DNA of 64,000 nucleotides, taken from Bacteroidota bacterium (GTDB lineage Bacteria; Bacteroidota; Bacteroidia; NS11-12g; UBA9320). The stretch covers positions 78,970-142,969 of the forward strand of contig JABIUV010000026.1 in the NCBI GenBank assembly GCA_018700895.1, given 5' to 3'. The notes under the pieces were generated by a model. It searched no databases. It saw only the letters and a program-made list of their open reading frames with translations, and had not been told where the DNA came from. The position numbers and the translations under genes are program-made. This document shows positions 45,843 through 56,749 of the stretch, piece by piece; positions within the stretch are counted from its first letter, which is position 1, and the number at the start of each line of letters is the position of its first letter.

Positions 45843-48059
45843 TTAACTTGTTAGTTTTGGGATGTTCTCCAGGTCTATTCGTTTTACTTTTATATACTCG
45901 TCTATTCCTTTCAGTTCCTCCATTAATTGCTCAAGGTGTTGTTTATCAGTTACCTGCAGCATTAATTTGCCCAGGAACGTCCCGTCCAAGGATTCAAAAC
46001 TGATTGATTTCATGTTTACTTTCAACTGTTTGGATACAATGTCAGTAACTTTACCTACTAAGCCTAGTGAATCTATCCCTCTAATTTCGAGTGCAGCCTC
46101 AAATTCTTCTTCAATATTACCTTGGCCGGCCCATCGTGCTTTTATGATGCGATAGCCATATTTCGACATGAGATTTTGAGCATTTTTGCACGCCGTTTGA
46201 TGTATTTTTACTTCTCCACCTACGGTGATAAAACCTACTACCTGATCACCAGGAATGGGATTACAACAATTGGCAAAGGTGTAGTCCATATCAATAGTAG
46301 CATCGCCTAGGAGTAACTCTCTCGATGTTTTGGACGTGAGCTTGCTGGGGTCTAATCGTTCTGTACCTGGCTTGTGTACCTTGGTGGTTTCTACCAGTAT
46401 TTCAGATAGTTTTATTTTTTCCTTATCCAGCGTACCGGCACCTATTTGGTAAGTAAGCTCTAGTTCATCTTCTGTTTTGAAAAACGCTACCAGTTTGTTG
46501 AGATTATCTACCGTATAGGGGAAACCGGTATTTTTCATCTTGCGGCCTAATGCTTCTTTGCCTAGGGCAGCAACTACTCGTTTTTCATCCTTGAGACTTT
46601 GTTTTATCTTGTTTTTAGCCTTAGATGTTTTTACAAAATTGAGCCAATCTTTATTGGGTTTTTGTTTGGCACTAGTGAGTATTTCTATTTGGTCGCCATT
46701 TTTTATTTCATAACTCAATGGGACTAACTTGCCATTTACCTTAGCTCCCAGACATTTGGCTCCCACTTCTGAGTGTATGTCAAAGGCAAAATCTAATGCT
46801 GTTGCACCTTTAGGCAACTTGCGAAGCATTCCTTTTGGGGTAAATGCAAATACTTCCTTGGCGTAGAGGTTCATTTTGAACTCGTCTAGGAAGTCGAGTG
46901 CTGTCCCGTCTTGGTCTTCTAGTATCTCGCGTATTTGCGTAAGCCAATTATCTAGATTATTGCTAGAGTTGGCATTCTTCTTGTCTTTATATTTCCAGTG
47001 GGCGGCGTAACCTTTTTCGGCTATGGCATCCATCCGAGTACTTCGTATTTGTACTTCTACCCATTGTCCCTTTGGCCCCATTACGGTGGAGTGCAGACTT
47101 TCGTACCCATTACTTTTTGGGATGCTTATCCAGTCTCGCATTCGCTCTGGATTCGGCTTGAAAATACTCGTGATGATGGAGTAAACGTTCCAGCAATCCA
47201 TTTTTTCATCTTCGGGTTCACTGTCTAAGATAATTCGGATTGCAAATAAGTCGTATACGTCTTCAAATTCGAGTTTCTTATTCACCATCTTGGTGTAGAT
47301 GCTATGTATGGACTTGGGTCTTCCCTTAATCTCATAGTCTGCGCCAAGCTCGTCCAGTTCTACCTTAATGGGTTTTATAAATGAGCGTATGTATCTGTTA
47401 CGTTGCTCTTTGGAGGCGTTTAGTTTGTATTTTAAATCTTGATAAAGAGCGGGTTGTGTATATTTTAAAGAGAGGTCTTCTAACTCCGTTTTAATTGCAT
47501 ACAAACCTAAGCGGTGAGCTAGGGGAGCATAGATAAAACTTGTTTCAGATGCTATTTTTAGCTGGCCACGGTCGCTCATATGTTCGAGGGTGCGCATATT
47601 GTGAAGTCGGTCACATAACTTTATGAGGATTACGCGTACATCATCTGCCATGGTAAGCAGCATTTTTCTAAAATTTTCGGCTTGTGGAGAACTGGTGTCA
47701 TACACTCCTGATATCTTGGTAAGCCCATCAATTATATTAGCAACTTTAGGATCAAAGGCTTGCTGTATTTCTTCGAGTGTAATGTCTGTATCTTCTACTA
47801 CATCGTGGAGCAAAGCACAGACTATCGCGGTGGTGCCTAGTCCTATTTCTTCGGCTACTATGCGGGCAACAGCAATGGGGTGGTATATGTATGGCTCACC
47901 AGATTTGCGACGCATAGAGCTATGGGCATCTACAGCCATCACAAAAGCTTTGCGTATGATCTGTACATCGCCTTTTTCGCGAGACCATTTAGATACCTTC
48001 AGTAATTGGCGATATCTATTAGCAATTTCTCTGTTTTCTGCGGTGTTCTCCAGTTTCAC
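45843..48059 (-). CDS. relA: Bifunctional (p)ppGpp synthetase/hydrolase
   Basis: 738 residues, RelA/SpoT homologue of the bifunctional (Rel) type. The HD hydrolase domain has H60 and HDVVED (85-90), intact, so hydrolysis is expected. The synthetase domain has RIILD and [20 protein letters not shown] domain ([27 protein letters not shown]), a zinc-finger/helical part ([21 protein letters not shown]) and a C-terminal ACT domain complete it. It sets stringent-response nucleotide levels. A near-consensus -7 box (TAACTTCG, 48090-48083) lies 24 bases before the start. Named rel or spoT elsewhere. Confidence 0.95.
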   Translation of the reverse strand: MKLENTAENREIANRYRQLLKVSKWSREKGDVQIIRKAFVMAVDAHSSMRRKSGEPYIYHPIAVARIVAEEIGLGTTAIVCALLHDVVEDTDITLEEIQQAFDPKVANIIDGLTKISGVYDTSSPQAENFRKMLLTMADDVRVILIKLCDRLHNMRTLEHMSDRGQLKIASETSFIYAPLAHRLGLYAIKTELEDLSLKYTQPALYQDLKYKLNASKEQRNRYIRSFIKPIKVELDELGADYEIKGRPKSIHSIYTKMVNKKLEFEDVYDLFAIRIILDSEPEDEKMDCWNVYSIITSIFKPNPERMRDWISIPKSNGYESLHSTVMGPKGQWVEVQIRSTRMDAIAEKGYAAHWKYKDKKNANSSNNLDNWLTQIREILEDQDGTALDFLDEFKMNLYAKEVFAFTPKGMLRKLPKGATALDFAFDIHSEVGAKCLGAKVNGKLVPLSYEIKNGDQIEILTSAKQKPNKDWLNFVKTSKAKNKIKQSLKDEKRVVAALGKEALGRKMKNTGFPYTVDNLNKLVAFFKTEDELELTYQIGAGTLDKEKIKLSEILVETTKVHKPGTERLDPSKLTSKTSRELLLGDATIDMDYTFANCCNPIPGDQVVGFITVGGEVKIHQTACKNAQNLMSKYGYRIIKARWAGQGNIEEEFEAALEIRGIDSLGLVGKVTDIVSKQLKVNMKSISFESLDGTFLGKLMLQVTDKQHLEQLMEELKGIDEYIKVKRIDLENIPKLTS

Positions 48060-48139
48060 TTATAAAGCTCTTTTCGGTACTACGAAGTTACTTATAATCC
48101 ATAAAACACTTGGACTTGTAACCGATAGTTTTTGAGTGA

Positions 48140-51100
48140 TTACCGAATAAGGTGCACGGTACCTTGATAGGTGTATTCTTTGCCTGCTTTATTTATAAGC
48201 TTGATAGCATACACGTATACTCCATTCTGGCAAAACTGACCGTTAAACGTACCATCCCATACCTCCGCTATGTTTTCGGAGCTATATACTTTCTGACCCC
48301 ATCTATTGACAATGTCAATGGCGTATTCTTGAGCGTGATCGCTCGTTACTCTGAATACAGAATTTTCCTTGGGGCCTTTATTATCTGGTGTGAATGCACT
48401 TGGAATGAATGCGATGATGTCGGGAACTACAAGTACGTTATGACTTACGGTATCGCGACAGTTTGCATCACTTTGTATCGTAAGGACAATGCTAAAGTTG
48501 CCTGTATCTGCAGGCAACGTGTATATAGGACTATTATCTGTGCTGAATGTAGCTATTTCACCTAGCTTGGCGAGCTGCCAGATGGAGTTGAAAGAACCAC
48601 GACTTATACTCGAGTAGTTGTACAAAGATATGTCTCGTTTGGATAGGGTTAATCTATTCTTATTATTCATTTCAAAAGATGCTTCTGGCTTAGGGTTTAT
48701 ACGTAGATAATCCAATAGTTCTAGATGATTGATACATCCTTCGGCACTCTCCTTGATAGCGTTTAGCTGATACGTGCCTTCCTCTAAGTATACGTTGGCT
48801 AGTTCAGAATTTGTTCCATTTATATTCCAAATATTGTTTGAAATTTCAAATATGACATCTTTGGGTAATGCGGCAGATGTAAGGCTAAATGGCTCGCAAC
48901 CAGTAATTACAGGTGGTAATTGTATCGTGGGTTTCGCGAAGTAAGGAAGTTCGTATGTTGCGGTATAGGTTGGGCAATGTGCGGTGCTGCTTGTTGTGGC
49001 TTGCAGCTCAATTTTTTGTCTGTCCAAATCACATAGCATAGGAACGTATTTGAAAATTTTATTAGTGGGATAGCTACCATTGCACGCAGTGATAATCGTG
49101 GTTGCGTAGTCGGATTGTTTAATACCAAGTATAAGTGTATCTCCTTCGCACAGTGTACTTTGATCTGCGTGTAGATTTAGTTTTACTGGTTCCAATAATG
49201 TGATTGTGTAAGCAGTGTCAAAAGTACATGTGCTTGTGTTTATACTAGCTGTTATGGAGTGCTGTCCAGTACTATGCTTGGTCGGATCTAGATGGGTAGA
49301 TAGAGGCATGTCATCATTAGCCCAGTCATAATCTTGCGAAAGAGTAATAGGTGCAGCATCTATACAAATGCTATCGGGTAATTGGAAATCAAATGCAGGT
49401 GCACATACAAAGTCTAATGTAACCTCTTTGGTGGCGTAGCAATTGTTTCTGTCATATACGTACCTAAAGTTAGCAGGGCCACAGTGCTTATTGGTATAAG
49501 CTTGTATCCCATCTGTAAGGTCTATAATGTCCGAATCCCAAAATCCACCTAAAACATCGGTTTGGAGGGTTTCATTAATGTTTATGGGGTCGTTACTTTG
49601 GCATATTTCTCGTTTGTTATTGATTGCTATGACAAGGTTTTTGGTAACGGTTATGGTGGCAGTATCCTTTGTCTCACAACCATTTGGCAAACTATTCGCT
49701 GCTATTATTTCGTATACGCCTTCGCCTAGGGTTGGGATGTCATAAGTAGGTCTTGATTCCTCGGAAATTGCCTCTTGATGTAAGGTGCTGGTCCATGTTA
49801 TATTTCTATCGGCAAATAAGATGGGTTGAATGATGGAATTGTTTAAGTAGTAAATGTGCTCTGAGCCACATACAACCTGATTTTGTAATTGCATCTCGGG
49901 AGATTTTAGCAACGAATACGCAATAGTTTTATCGGCAGTACAACCAGATGCCTCGTCGGTGTAAGAATAGGTGATGGGCAGGGTAGTGTCGGTATTTGTC
50001 GTAATAGAACTAATATCAAAAGCGTTGGTGATAGGATTGGAATTGTACGTCCAAGTACCATCTGAAGGGGAGGGGGTTAATTGGTTTAAATCAAGTATAG
50101 AAGCGAAGCAACTTGTGAGGCTATCCGCCAAAAATAGTTGTGGGGACGGTACGATACTTAGTACTGTACTGTCGTCTATTGGGCACGTAATACCTTCTTG
50201 TATGACGTCATACGTCCATATAAGCTTGTTCCCATTTATTTGCAACTTAGCAGAGTCGGTTAGTGCCAACGATCGGTCATAAAGCCAACTTACGTTATGA
50301 ATAGGTTTACGATGGGTAAGATAGTAAGACTCTTCACTATTCTCGCATGGTGTGAGATTTCCTACAAGTCTTGCACGTTGTACATCGTTGTTTCCTTTTA
50401 TTGTGTGGATGGTTGAGATAGAGTCAGTACAACCTTGGTCATCTGTATATACGAGGTTGAAATCATAGTTACCGGCATGGAGTTCCTGATAGGTATAAGG
50501 TGAACTAATCCCTAAGTGATTAGAAATTTCACCATTCTCATTTTTAACGTAGAGGTTTCTCGTAAGATCTTTGTTGCTAGTTAATGTTATTGTACTCGTA
50601 CCGCAAAATCCTTCGTCTACAGTAAATGTTACCGTTGGTTTTGGAACTACAGTGATTACGACGGTACGTATAGTCTGTGCAAATACCGGGCATTGATTGT
50701 CTCTAGCAATTATTTTGACGTAATGCGTGCCTATTTGATTTGTTGTAGGGGTGAAGGCAAGTGCAGCTTCGGCATATGGAGCTGTGATGGGGGTATTATT
50801 AGTAGCTGATAAGCCGGAAACTTCATGTTCAAACGTTAAGAAGACAGAGTCTTGGCTAGATTGAGGTGTTGTGGGAGCATCCGATACAGGTATGGTCGCA
50901 TTAAATGGCTGACCTACACAAGCTGTGTAAGTAAGGTTGCTGGTAAGAGTAGGAGCATTGTTTACGGGAGCAGATATTACTATAGCGGCGGACTCCTGTC
51001 TTACCATCCCTGCTAAGTAGTACGCACCATTATGCCATCTCCATTGCTCTACTTCTATTACCCTAACTGTTTTTTCGCCCGATTGGGTAGGAATGACTAC

Positions 51101-51901
51101 ATAGTCTCCTGTACTCGGATTTAAGTAAAGTCCTATGGCGGGAGTAACATTGGGATTGGGTGAGCAGGAATTGCCGCCACTTGGGCAGTAGGCTGTCATC
51201 CATCGTGAGGCGGTGAAGCTGGTATTGTAGTTTACGGGTGTTTGATAATCGGTAAGTGGTGCAGCCCATTTATAAACTAAGGAGTCATCATTATTACCAT
51301 TTGCATGGGTAGTGGCATAAGTTGCTTGATCAGCGTGAAAAATAATTTTGGGATTATCTTCAAACTTAGGAGAGTTTACACTTTCTACCCAAGGATTGAT
51401 TAACGCGAAAGTGTATATATTTTCACTCTCAGAGTTGATTGTTGTGATGCCTGATGTACGGTCTGATTTGTGAATGTATAACTGAAATGTACACCCGTTG
51501 TATGAGGTGAAGTCTCGAAAGTCAACTGTTCCTTTATAGTGATGGGCCTCTATCCCGTAATTTATTGTAGGGTTGGTGCCGCATCTCGAATTATCTGTAT
51601 TACATACTTCTGTGATATTTTCATAGCCGGACTTAGTAAGTGTTATTGCACCTATGTTTTTATTGCTACAAGTACTTGAAATGGTGCGAATAAAAATTTG
51701 AGACAAGTCTGAGCAGTTTTGAGTAGAAGTGCCTCCACCTTGTCCTGCAAGTTTGCACTCATCACAATCACGGTAAAGGGTTACATTTACTTCATATTTT
51801 TGATCATTAATATACGAATACGTAATCTCACCGCCCAATAGATGGTCGGCAAACATGGCAAAAGCAGTGATAGTAGATAAGAATAAGAGTAATGATCGCA
51901 T
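48140..51901 (-). CDS. Giant secreted protein with T9SS type B (gliding-motility) C-terminus
   Basis: 1253 residues. Signal peptide (to about residue 18), then a conserved N-terminal domain starting HLLGGEITYSYINDQKYEVNVTLYRDCDEC. After it come many short beta-rich, Cys-containing Ig/PKD-like units, each with paired cysteines and TNPIT-type turns, and a final CHU_C domain from FIPSAFTPDNKG to HLIR, the type B sorting signal of T9SS. Secretion to the cell surface or medium is expected. Function unknown; relatives are linked with adhesion or gliding. Paralogous with the next gene upstream, from which a terminator hairpin separates it. Confidence 0.85.
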   Translation of the reverse strand: MRSLLLFLSTITAFAMFADHLLGGEITYSYINDQKYEVNVTLYRDCDECKLAGQGGGTSTQNCSDLSQIFIRTISSTCSNKNIGAITLTKSGYENITEVCNTDNSRCGTNPTINYGIEAHHYKGTVDFRDFTSYNGCTFQLYIHKSDRTSGITTINSESENIYTFALINPWVESVNSPKFEDNPKIIFHADQATYATTHANGNNDDSLVYKWAAPLTDYQTPVNYNTSFTASRWMTAYCPSGGNSCSPNPNVTPAIGLYLNPSTGDYVVIPTQSGEKTVRVIEVEQWRWHNGAYYLAGMVRQESAAIVISAPVNNAPTLTSNLTYTACVGQPFNATIPVSDAPTTPQSSQDSVFLTFEHEVSGLSATNNTPITAPYAEAALAFTPTTNQIGTHYVKIIARDNQCPVFAQTIRTVVITVVPKPTVTFTVDEGFCGTSTITLTSNKDLTRNLYVKNENGEISNHLGISSPYTYQELHAGNYDFNLVYTDDQGCTDSISTIHTIKGNNDVQRARLVGNLTPCENSEESYYLTHRKPIHNVSWLYDRSLALTDSAKLQINGNKLIWTYDVIQEGITCPIDDSTVLSIVPSPQLFLADSLTSCFASILDLNQLTPSPSDGTWTYNSNPITNAFDISSITTNTDTTLPITYSYTDEASGCTADKTIAYSLLKSPEMQLQNQVVCGSEHIYYLNNSIIQPILFADRNITWTSTLHQEAISEESRPTYDIPTLGEGVYEIIAANSLPNGCETKDTATITVTKNLVIAINNKREICQSNDPININETLQTDVLGGFWDSDIIDLTDGIQAYTNKHCGPANFRYVYDRNNCYATKEVTLDFVCAPAFDFQLPDSICIDAAPITLSQDYDWANDDMPLSTHLDPTKHSTGQHSITASINTSTCTFDTAYTITLLEPVKLNLHADQSTLCEGDTLILGIKQSDYATTIITACNGSYPTNKIFKYVPMLCDLDRQKIELQATTSSTAHCPTYTATYELPYFAKPTIQLPPVITGCEPFSLTSAALPKDVIFEISNNIWNINGTNSELANVYLEEGTYQLNAIKESAEGCINHLELLDYLRINPKPEASFEMNNKNRLTLSKRDISLYNYSSISRGSFNSIWQLAKLGEIATFSTDNSPIYTLPADTGNFSIVLTIQSDANCRDTVSHNVLVVPDIIAFIPSAFTPDNKGPKENSVFRVTSDHAQEYAIDIVNRWGQKVYSSENIAEVWDGTFNGQFCQNGVYVYAIKLINKAGKEYTYQGTVHLIR

Positions 51902-51914
51902 TGCTGTCTGATGT

Positions 51915-51922
51915 CAAAGTTA
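51915..51922 (-). promoter_or_regulatory. -7 box of the 1253-residue T9SS protein gene
   Basis: On the minus strand 51922-51915 reads TAACTTTG, an exact -7 box, 13 bases before the ATG at 51901. The gene therefore seems able to be transcribed on its own, downstream of the terminator at 51929-51958. Confidence 0.5.
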
Positions 51923-51928
51923 ATAAAT

Positions 51929-51958
51929 AAAAAAAGGAAACCGAAGTCTCCTTTTTTT
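51929..51958 (-). terminator. Terminator between the two giant T9SS genes
   Basis: AAAAAAAGGA (51929-51938) pairs with TCCTTTTTTT (51949-51958). Read on the minus strand the second arm gives the T run. It lies 19 bases after the stop codon of the 1561-residue gene. Confidence 0.65.
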
Positions 51959-51977
51959 ATTTCTGATAATTATAAGG

Positions 51978-54900
51978 TTAGCGAATAAGTGTTACGGTAC
52001 CAGTATAAGTGTAAACTTCATCATTTAAAGCGGTTACCTTAAGTTGGTATGCATATACATCTTGCTGTGCAGGTTCACCTTTGTAAGTTCCATCCCATTC
52101 TTCGTCTTTCGTGTCCGATTGGAAAAGTATCTCTCCCCAACGATTGAATATGGTAAGTTCCATTGTTTTCTCACCACTAATGATGGCCTTAAACCCTTCG
52201 TTTGTACTCGGGCCTGACTCATTAGGTGTAAATGCATTAGGTACGAATACGATTAGGTCTGGACCTACTACCACACATACAGTAGTATCGTTCACGCATC
52301 CGTGATTGGTGATCACCTGCAGGTTGACACAATACGTTGCTGTATCGGTAGAGTAGTAGTATGATGGACTTACTTCATTTGAAGTGTCACTATCAAGCAA
52401 CTCGTCACCAAAGTCCCAAGAGTGACGTACTATTTCCGCTCCATTTATATCGTCTACTTCACTAGCATCGTTAAATATAAATCGCGGTAAAGCAGCCGTG
52501 GTGTAATTATTTGGATTTGGAGTAAATCGTGCATTTGGTATCGGATTTACTTGTACGTTGGATGTAAAGGTACTATCACAATCCTTATCTGAAGTAACCG
52601 TCACAGTTATTGGGTATTGACCAGACACGTCGTATGTCTGATTAATGCTAGCAGCAGTGCTACTTGTGCCATCTCCTAAGTCCCAAACAAGTGTTGCAAG
52701 ACTTGCATCTACATCGTTGGTTATTTCTATTCCCAAGTCTGTAATTACGGGGTTACAACCTTCTGGGTTAGTGTTTGTAATACGACCAATTGGCAATGGA
52801 TTAACGATGATTTCAAATGGACCACTTACGTCTGTACAAGAACCCAATGCTTCTGCATTTGCACCTATTAAGAAGGTGTCTGCTGATTGTGTTTGCAGGG
52901 TTAATGTTACTTGCCCTTGATTCGTAGTCTGATCTATAGGCGTAGTCGCTATCCTGTCTAAATTACCATAAACATTCGTTGGAATCCAAGATATACTCTG
53001 TGCATTGGTTGCTGAAATATCTAATGTTAATGGCAAAGTCATTTGTCCTTGTTGTCTACAGTAAACTGCATCTGTAGGTAAATTAAGCGTAGGAAACAAA
53101 TCTACTGAAGAAGTGATTGAGTCTTTTTGCTCACAGCCTGTTAAACCATCAGTATAGTTGTATAGGAACTTAATTTCTTGTCCAAATACACTAGCTGAAC
53201 TTGGGCTAAATTGACTTCCACCTACAAGTGCAGTTGGGTCAGAAGATGTCCAAGTTCCACCTGCAGGAGTTGCTTGCAGGTCTACATTAGCTTGATCTTC
53301 ACATATTCTCGCTGGTAAATCTGTAAGGTTCAATACCGGCAATGGATTAATACGTAACGTAGTTTGTCTAAATGCAGGACAACCCGTTGCACTATCACCG
53401 TATTGTACTAACCAACTGTTCGGAGTAGCATTTACATTGGCAAGAGGTGTGCTATTTAATGTATTAATAGTGTCACCTAAAAGTCCTCCTAATTCAGCTG
53501 GTAATCTGTAACCTGCTTCACTCTCAATGCTCCACCATCCTGTGGTTAGGTTTACATCAAAGTGTTCGTTTAGTCTGACCTCTCCTAGGTCTATACATAA
53601 ATCACTACTATCTCTAAAGATGATTTTAGGCACCTTAGATATGATTACGTTCACAGTATCCTTATTTCTACATCCAAATTGATTTCTAAATGCAATTTCT
53701 AAAACGATAGTGTCTGAATTGCCATTTTGAATAGTGTATGCTGATTCACTCACATCTAGCCAATAGTCGTTAATTCCTGCAACTCCGCGATCTTTTAGCA
53801 TATCCGCTTGGAATCTATTCACCGCTGAATTTGAGTCAAGGCATCTCCATTCTGGAGTACCTGTTATTGCATTCGGACTAACAAATACAGATGCCGCACC
53901 TGACAACCTTACTTCTCCTATATCTTGACAGTATTCTTTTTGTTGAGTTATAAGTGTAGGTAAAGCTTTTACAGTAACCTTAACCGAGTCCTTATTAATA
54001 CAAGTTGTACTTGGGTCTTGATAAATGTAGGTAGCATAAGTTTCTATATTGGTTGCTGGTGATACAATCATTCCGCAGGCCATATCGGTATTGTATTCGC
54101 TATTATTTATGAGTGTAGGAGTGAAATAACTATACCATGAGCCTCCTGTAGGAGCAGTTATCTTGGTGTTAAGGTTTATGGCTCCGGCATCACAACATAT
54201 TTCATCGTCCTTACCGCTAAGGGATATGACGGGCAATTGGTCTACATTTATGACGACTGTATCGTCATCATAACATTCTACTCCATCTTGCGTTCTGTAT
54301 AGTTCAAGACGATATACTCTATTGTCTACCGCAACAAATGAAGTATCTGTTACTGTGCCAATTCTTATATCTGCTGGATTTCCAGGGGTGACATCCCACC
54401 ATACATATACTCCAGAGGCTCCGCCTCCGGCAGTGTCAATTCCTTGGGCAGATAGGGTAAATGTATCGTTCAAACAAATAGTTTGGTCTGGTCCTGCATC
54501 CGCCACTACGGTATCATTTACATATACATACATAGTATCACGGTCAGAACAATCTAAACTATCCTTGATAAAGATAATGTATTCGCCAGCAATATTCACA
54601 GTAACACTGTCTTCTATGCTAAAAGGTGAAACTCCTCCGTTCACATACCATTGTTTGAATAAAGTGTCTCCTTGCTTGATTAATACACCATCTGGATCAA
54701 TCCAATAAGCGGTATCTAAATTTGGGACGACAGTAATTTCTTCATAGGTACACAACCTCGTGTCAGGGGGTAAAACTGCTAGCGGGTTTGACTTCAGGAA
54801 TACTTGTACTGTATCGTTGGCTGTACATCCTGAACCGTCTGCTATTATAAGTCCTACGGCTGTATCATATTGTACGTTAGGAACAGACAATTTAAAAGTG

Positions 54901-56663
54901 TCTTTATCATTGGCGGGGTCTATACTTACATTATTTAAGAATGTACCATCATTTTCTACTCCCATAGTAATCCATTGATAGGATAGGGGTGGGGTGTAAT
55001 TAGTGATTGTGGGCTTGAATACAATGTCGGTCCCCGCACATACGAAGGTATCTTGACCTACAGATAAGTCAGCCTCAAGTAGTGGTGGTACGACAATAGT
55101 ATCATAAAAAGTACTTGGGCAGTTTAACGGGTTATTATTTAACGATAGCTGAATAATGTATTTACCGCCACGTCGAAAAACTAGCGTGTCTGAACCTGTA
55201 AACGCTAAGAAATTCCCTGTAGACTGGAACGAACCAGACTTGTCACTGAATATGAAATTTCGATTGGAATCCAACAACGACCAGTTGTAAGAAGCAGTAC
55301 CTCTAAATCCATCAGGCAAAACAGCTTTGATAGGATATATACCACACGCCATTGTATCAATGTCAATTTCAGCTAATGCTTTAGGCTTAACTGTTATACG
55401 GTAACCACGCACAGTAACAGCATTCAATGGACAAGCATCATCACGAGCCGTTGCTGTAAACGTATATGGTAGTGTACTTGCAGACCCAATAGGTGGAGTC
55501 CAGCAGAATCTACCTGTTTTTAGTCGAGCTGTAGGGTTTAATATTGTAAATGTAGCTCCTGCTATACCTCCGTTCCAATCCAATGTTACGGTGTCTAATG
55601 GCGGTATAGGTGCTGGTGGAGGTGGGATAAATGGCAAGTCATTTGTTGTAATATTAAAGCACAATTGACTACCCTCACAAACGTTGTGTGAGTATGGACC
55701 ATTAACGACTGGCGGTTTATTCCCCGGACACTGTTTTACAATAAACTGTAAATCTCTTCGTGTTTTGCCAATATCTTCCATTACGCCGGCGGCGTTTCGT
55801 CTCCATTCTGTTACCACAATAACGGCTACCGTAACCTCACCTTGACAGTTGGTAGGTGTAACAATAATATCACCAGTAAGTGGATCAAGGTATACTCCAT
55901 GAGGTGGATTTTGGTTTGGATTATTATAAGGGAATGTAAGGGCAGGACTTGGGTAGAAAGCCGTAAATGGGTTGTTGTAGGCAAAGTTACCACTGTAGCT
56001 TGTTTGTTGCCCATATCCACTCTGAGGCTGCCCCCAATCGTAACTTAATGAGTCGAAATTTGCAGTATCAAGTGCACCATTATTGAAGAAGAATGGCTGG
56101 TCGCAGCAAAGTACAGCTATTGGCTCACTTGTAAGACCAGGTGAGGTGTTACAAGGTGCTTTTGATATATCTAATTCTGCATCTGTATATAGTGTTCCTG
56201 AAGGCCCCGTGGTAATAGCACCATTACGTGCATTTACTTGTGCACCAAAGATGATTCTACCTGTACAATTTGCTAATGAGCTAAGTGGAGCTACATTAAA
56301 ATCTACAATCCCTCTATAGGTGTGCTCTTCTACACCTTCTCCAGTACCTGTAGTGTTGGATGGGCTGCATCGCGAGGGCTCCGTAGCACAAAGTGGTGTA
56401 ATTTCTCTGATACCTACTAAGGACAGTGTAACGTTACGTGATGCTCCGTTACTACATCGCACGGTCATAGTACCTGCATTGTTCAATGAGATACCTCTAC
56501 AGTCTCTGTACCATTTTAAAGTAACTTCAAACTTCAAGGTGTCGATACAACGGTAGGTGATATCAGAACCCATCATATGACTAGCTTTTGCTTTTTGTCC
56601 TGAGAACACTAGCGGAATTACAAATAGAAGTGCCAATGCACTCTTTTTCAATAGTTTAAACAT
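51978..56663 (-). CDS. Giant secreted protein with T9SS type B (gliding-motility) C-terminus
   Basis: About 1561 residues from the ATG at 56663, which begins a clean signal peptide (FKLLKKSALALLFVIPLVF). The longer frame to 56840 overlaps the upstream gene in another frame. The mature N-terminus SHMMGSDITYRCIDTLKFEV with LKWYRDC is homologous to the start of the 1253-residue protein. Then come roughly a dozen Ig/PKD-like units with paired Cys (CEDQANVDLQATPAGGTW, NPLPIGRITNTNPEGC and so on), one clear PKD domain (ATLVWDLGDGTSS), and a C-terminal type B signal from FVPNAFTPNESG to TLIR. Cell-surface or secreted. Function unknown. Confidence 0.85.
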   Translation of the reverse strand: MFKLLKKSALALLFVIPLVFSGQKAKASHMMGSDITYRCIDTLKFEVTLKWYRDCRGISLNNAGTMTVRCSNGASRNVTLSLVGIREITPLCATEPSRCSPSNTTGTGEGVEEHTYRGIVDFNVAPLSSLANCTGRIIFGAQVNARNGAITTGPSGTLYTDAELDISKAPCNTSPGLTSEPIAVLCCDQPFFFNNGALDTANFDSLSYDWGQPQSGYGQQTSYSGNFAYNNPFTAFYPSPALTFPYNNPNQNPPHGVYLDPLTGDIIVTPTNCQGEVTVAVIVVTEWRRNAAGVMEDIGKTRRDLQFIVKQCPGNKPPVVNGPYSHNVCEGSQLCFNITTNDLPFIPPPPAPIPPLDTVTLDWNGGIAGATFTILNPTARLKTGRFCWTPPIGSASTLPYTFTATARDDACPLNAVTVRGYRITVKPKALAEIDIDTMACGIYPIKAVLPDGFRGTASYNWSLLDSNRNFIFSDKSGSFQSTGNFLAFTGSDTLVFRRGGKYIIQLSLNNNPLNCPSTFYDTIVVPPLLEADLSVGQDTFVCAGTDIVFKPTITNYTPPLSYQWITMGVENDGTFLNNVSIDPANDKDTFKLSVPNVQYDTAVGLIIADGSGCTANDTVQVFLKSNPLAVLPPDTRLCTYEEITVVPNLDTAYWIDPDGVLIKQGDTLFKQWYVNGGVSPFSIEDSVTVNIAGEYIIFIKDSLDCSDRDTMYVYVNDTVVADAGPDQTICLNDTFTLSAQGIDTAGGGASGVYVWWDVTPGNPADIRIGTVTDTSFVAVDNRVYRLELYRTQDGVECYDDDTVVINVDQLPVISLSGKDDEICCDAGAINLNTKITAPTGGSWYSYFTPTLINNSEYNTDMACGMIVSPATNIETYATYIYQDPSTTCINKDSVKVTVKALPTLITQQKEYCQDIGEVRLSGAASVFVSPNAITGTPEWRCLDSNSAVNRFQADMLKDRGVAGINDYWLDVSESAYTIQNGNSDTIVLEIAFRNQFGCRNKDTVNVIISKVPKIIFRDSSDLCIDLGEVRLNEHFDVNLTTGWWSIESEAGYRLPAELGGLLGDTINTLNSTPLANVNATPNSWLVQYGDSATGCPAFRQTTLRINPLPVLNLTDLPARICEDQANVDLQATPAGGTWTSSDPTALVGGSQFSPSSASVFGQEIKFLYNYTDGLTGCEQKDSITSSVDLFPTLNLPTDAVYCRQQGQMTLPLTLDISATNAQSISWIPTNVYGNLDRIATTPIDQTTNQGQVTLTLQTQSADTFLIGANAEALGSCTDVSGPFEIIVNPLPIGRITNTNPEGCNPVITDLGIEITNDVDASLATLVWDLGDGTSSTAASINQTYDVSGQYPITVTVTSDKDCDSTFTSNVQVNPIPNARFTPNPNNYTTAALPRFIFNDASEVDDINGAEIVRHSWDFGDELLDSDTSNEVSPSYYYSTDTATYCVNLQVITNHGCVNDTTVCVVVGPDLIVFVPNAFTPNESGPSTNEGFKAIISGEKTMELTIFNRWGEILFQSDTKDEEWDGTYKGEPAQQDVYAYQLKVTALNDEVYTYTGTVTLIR

Positions 56664-56749
56664 ATTATTACTGCTTTCTAACTTCATATAAATATTTGCC
56701 GTGGCAAGGTATAATTTTTTCATCTCTTTTCCTATCATTTTGGGTTCGA

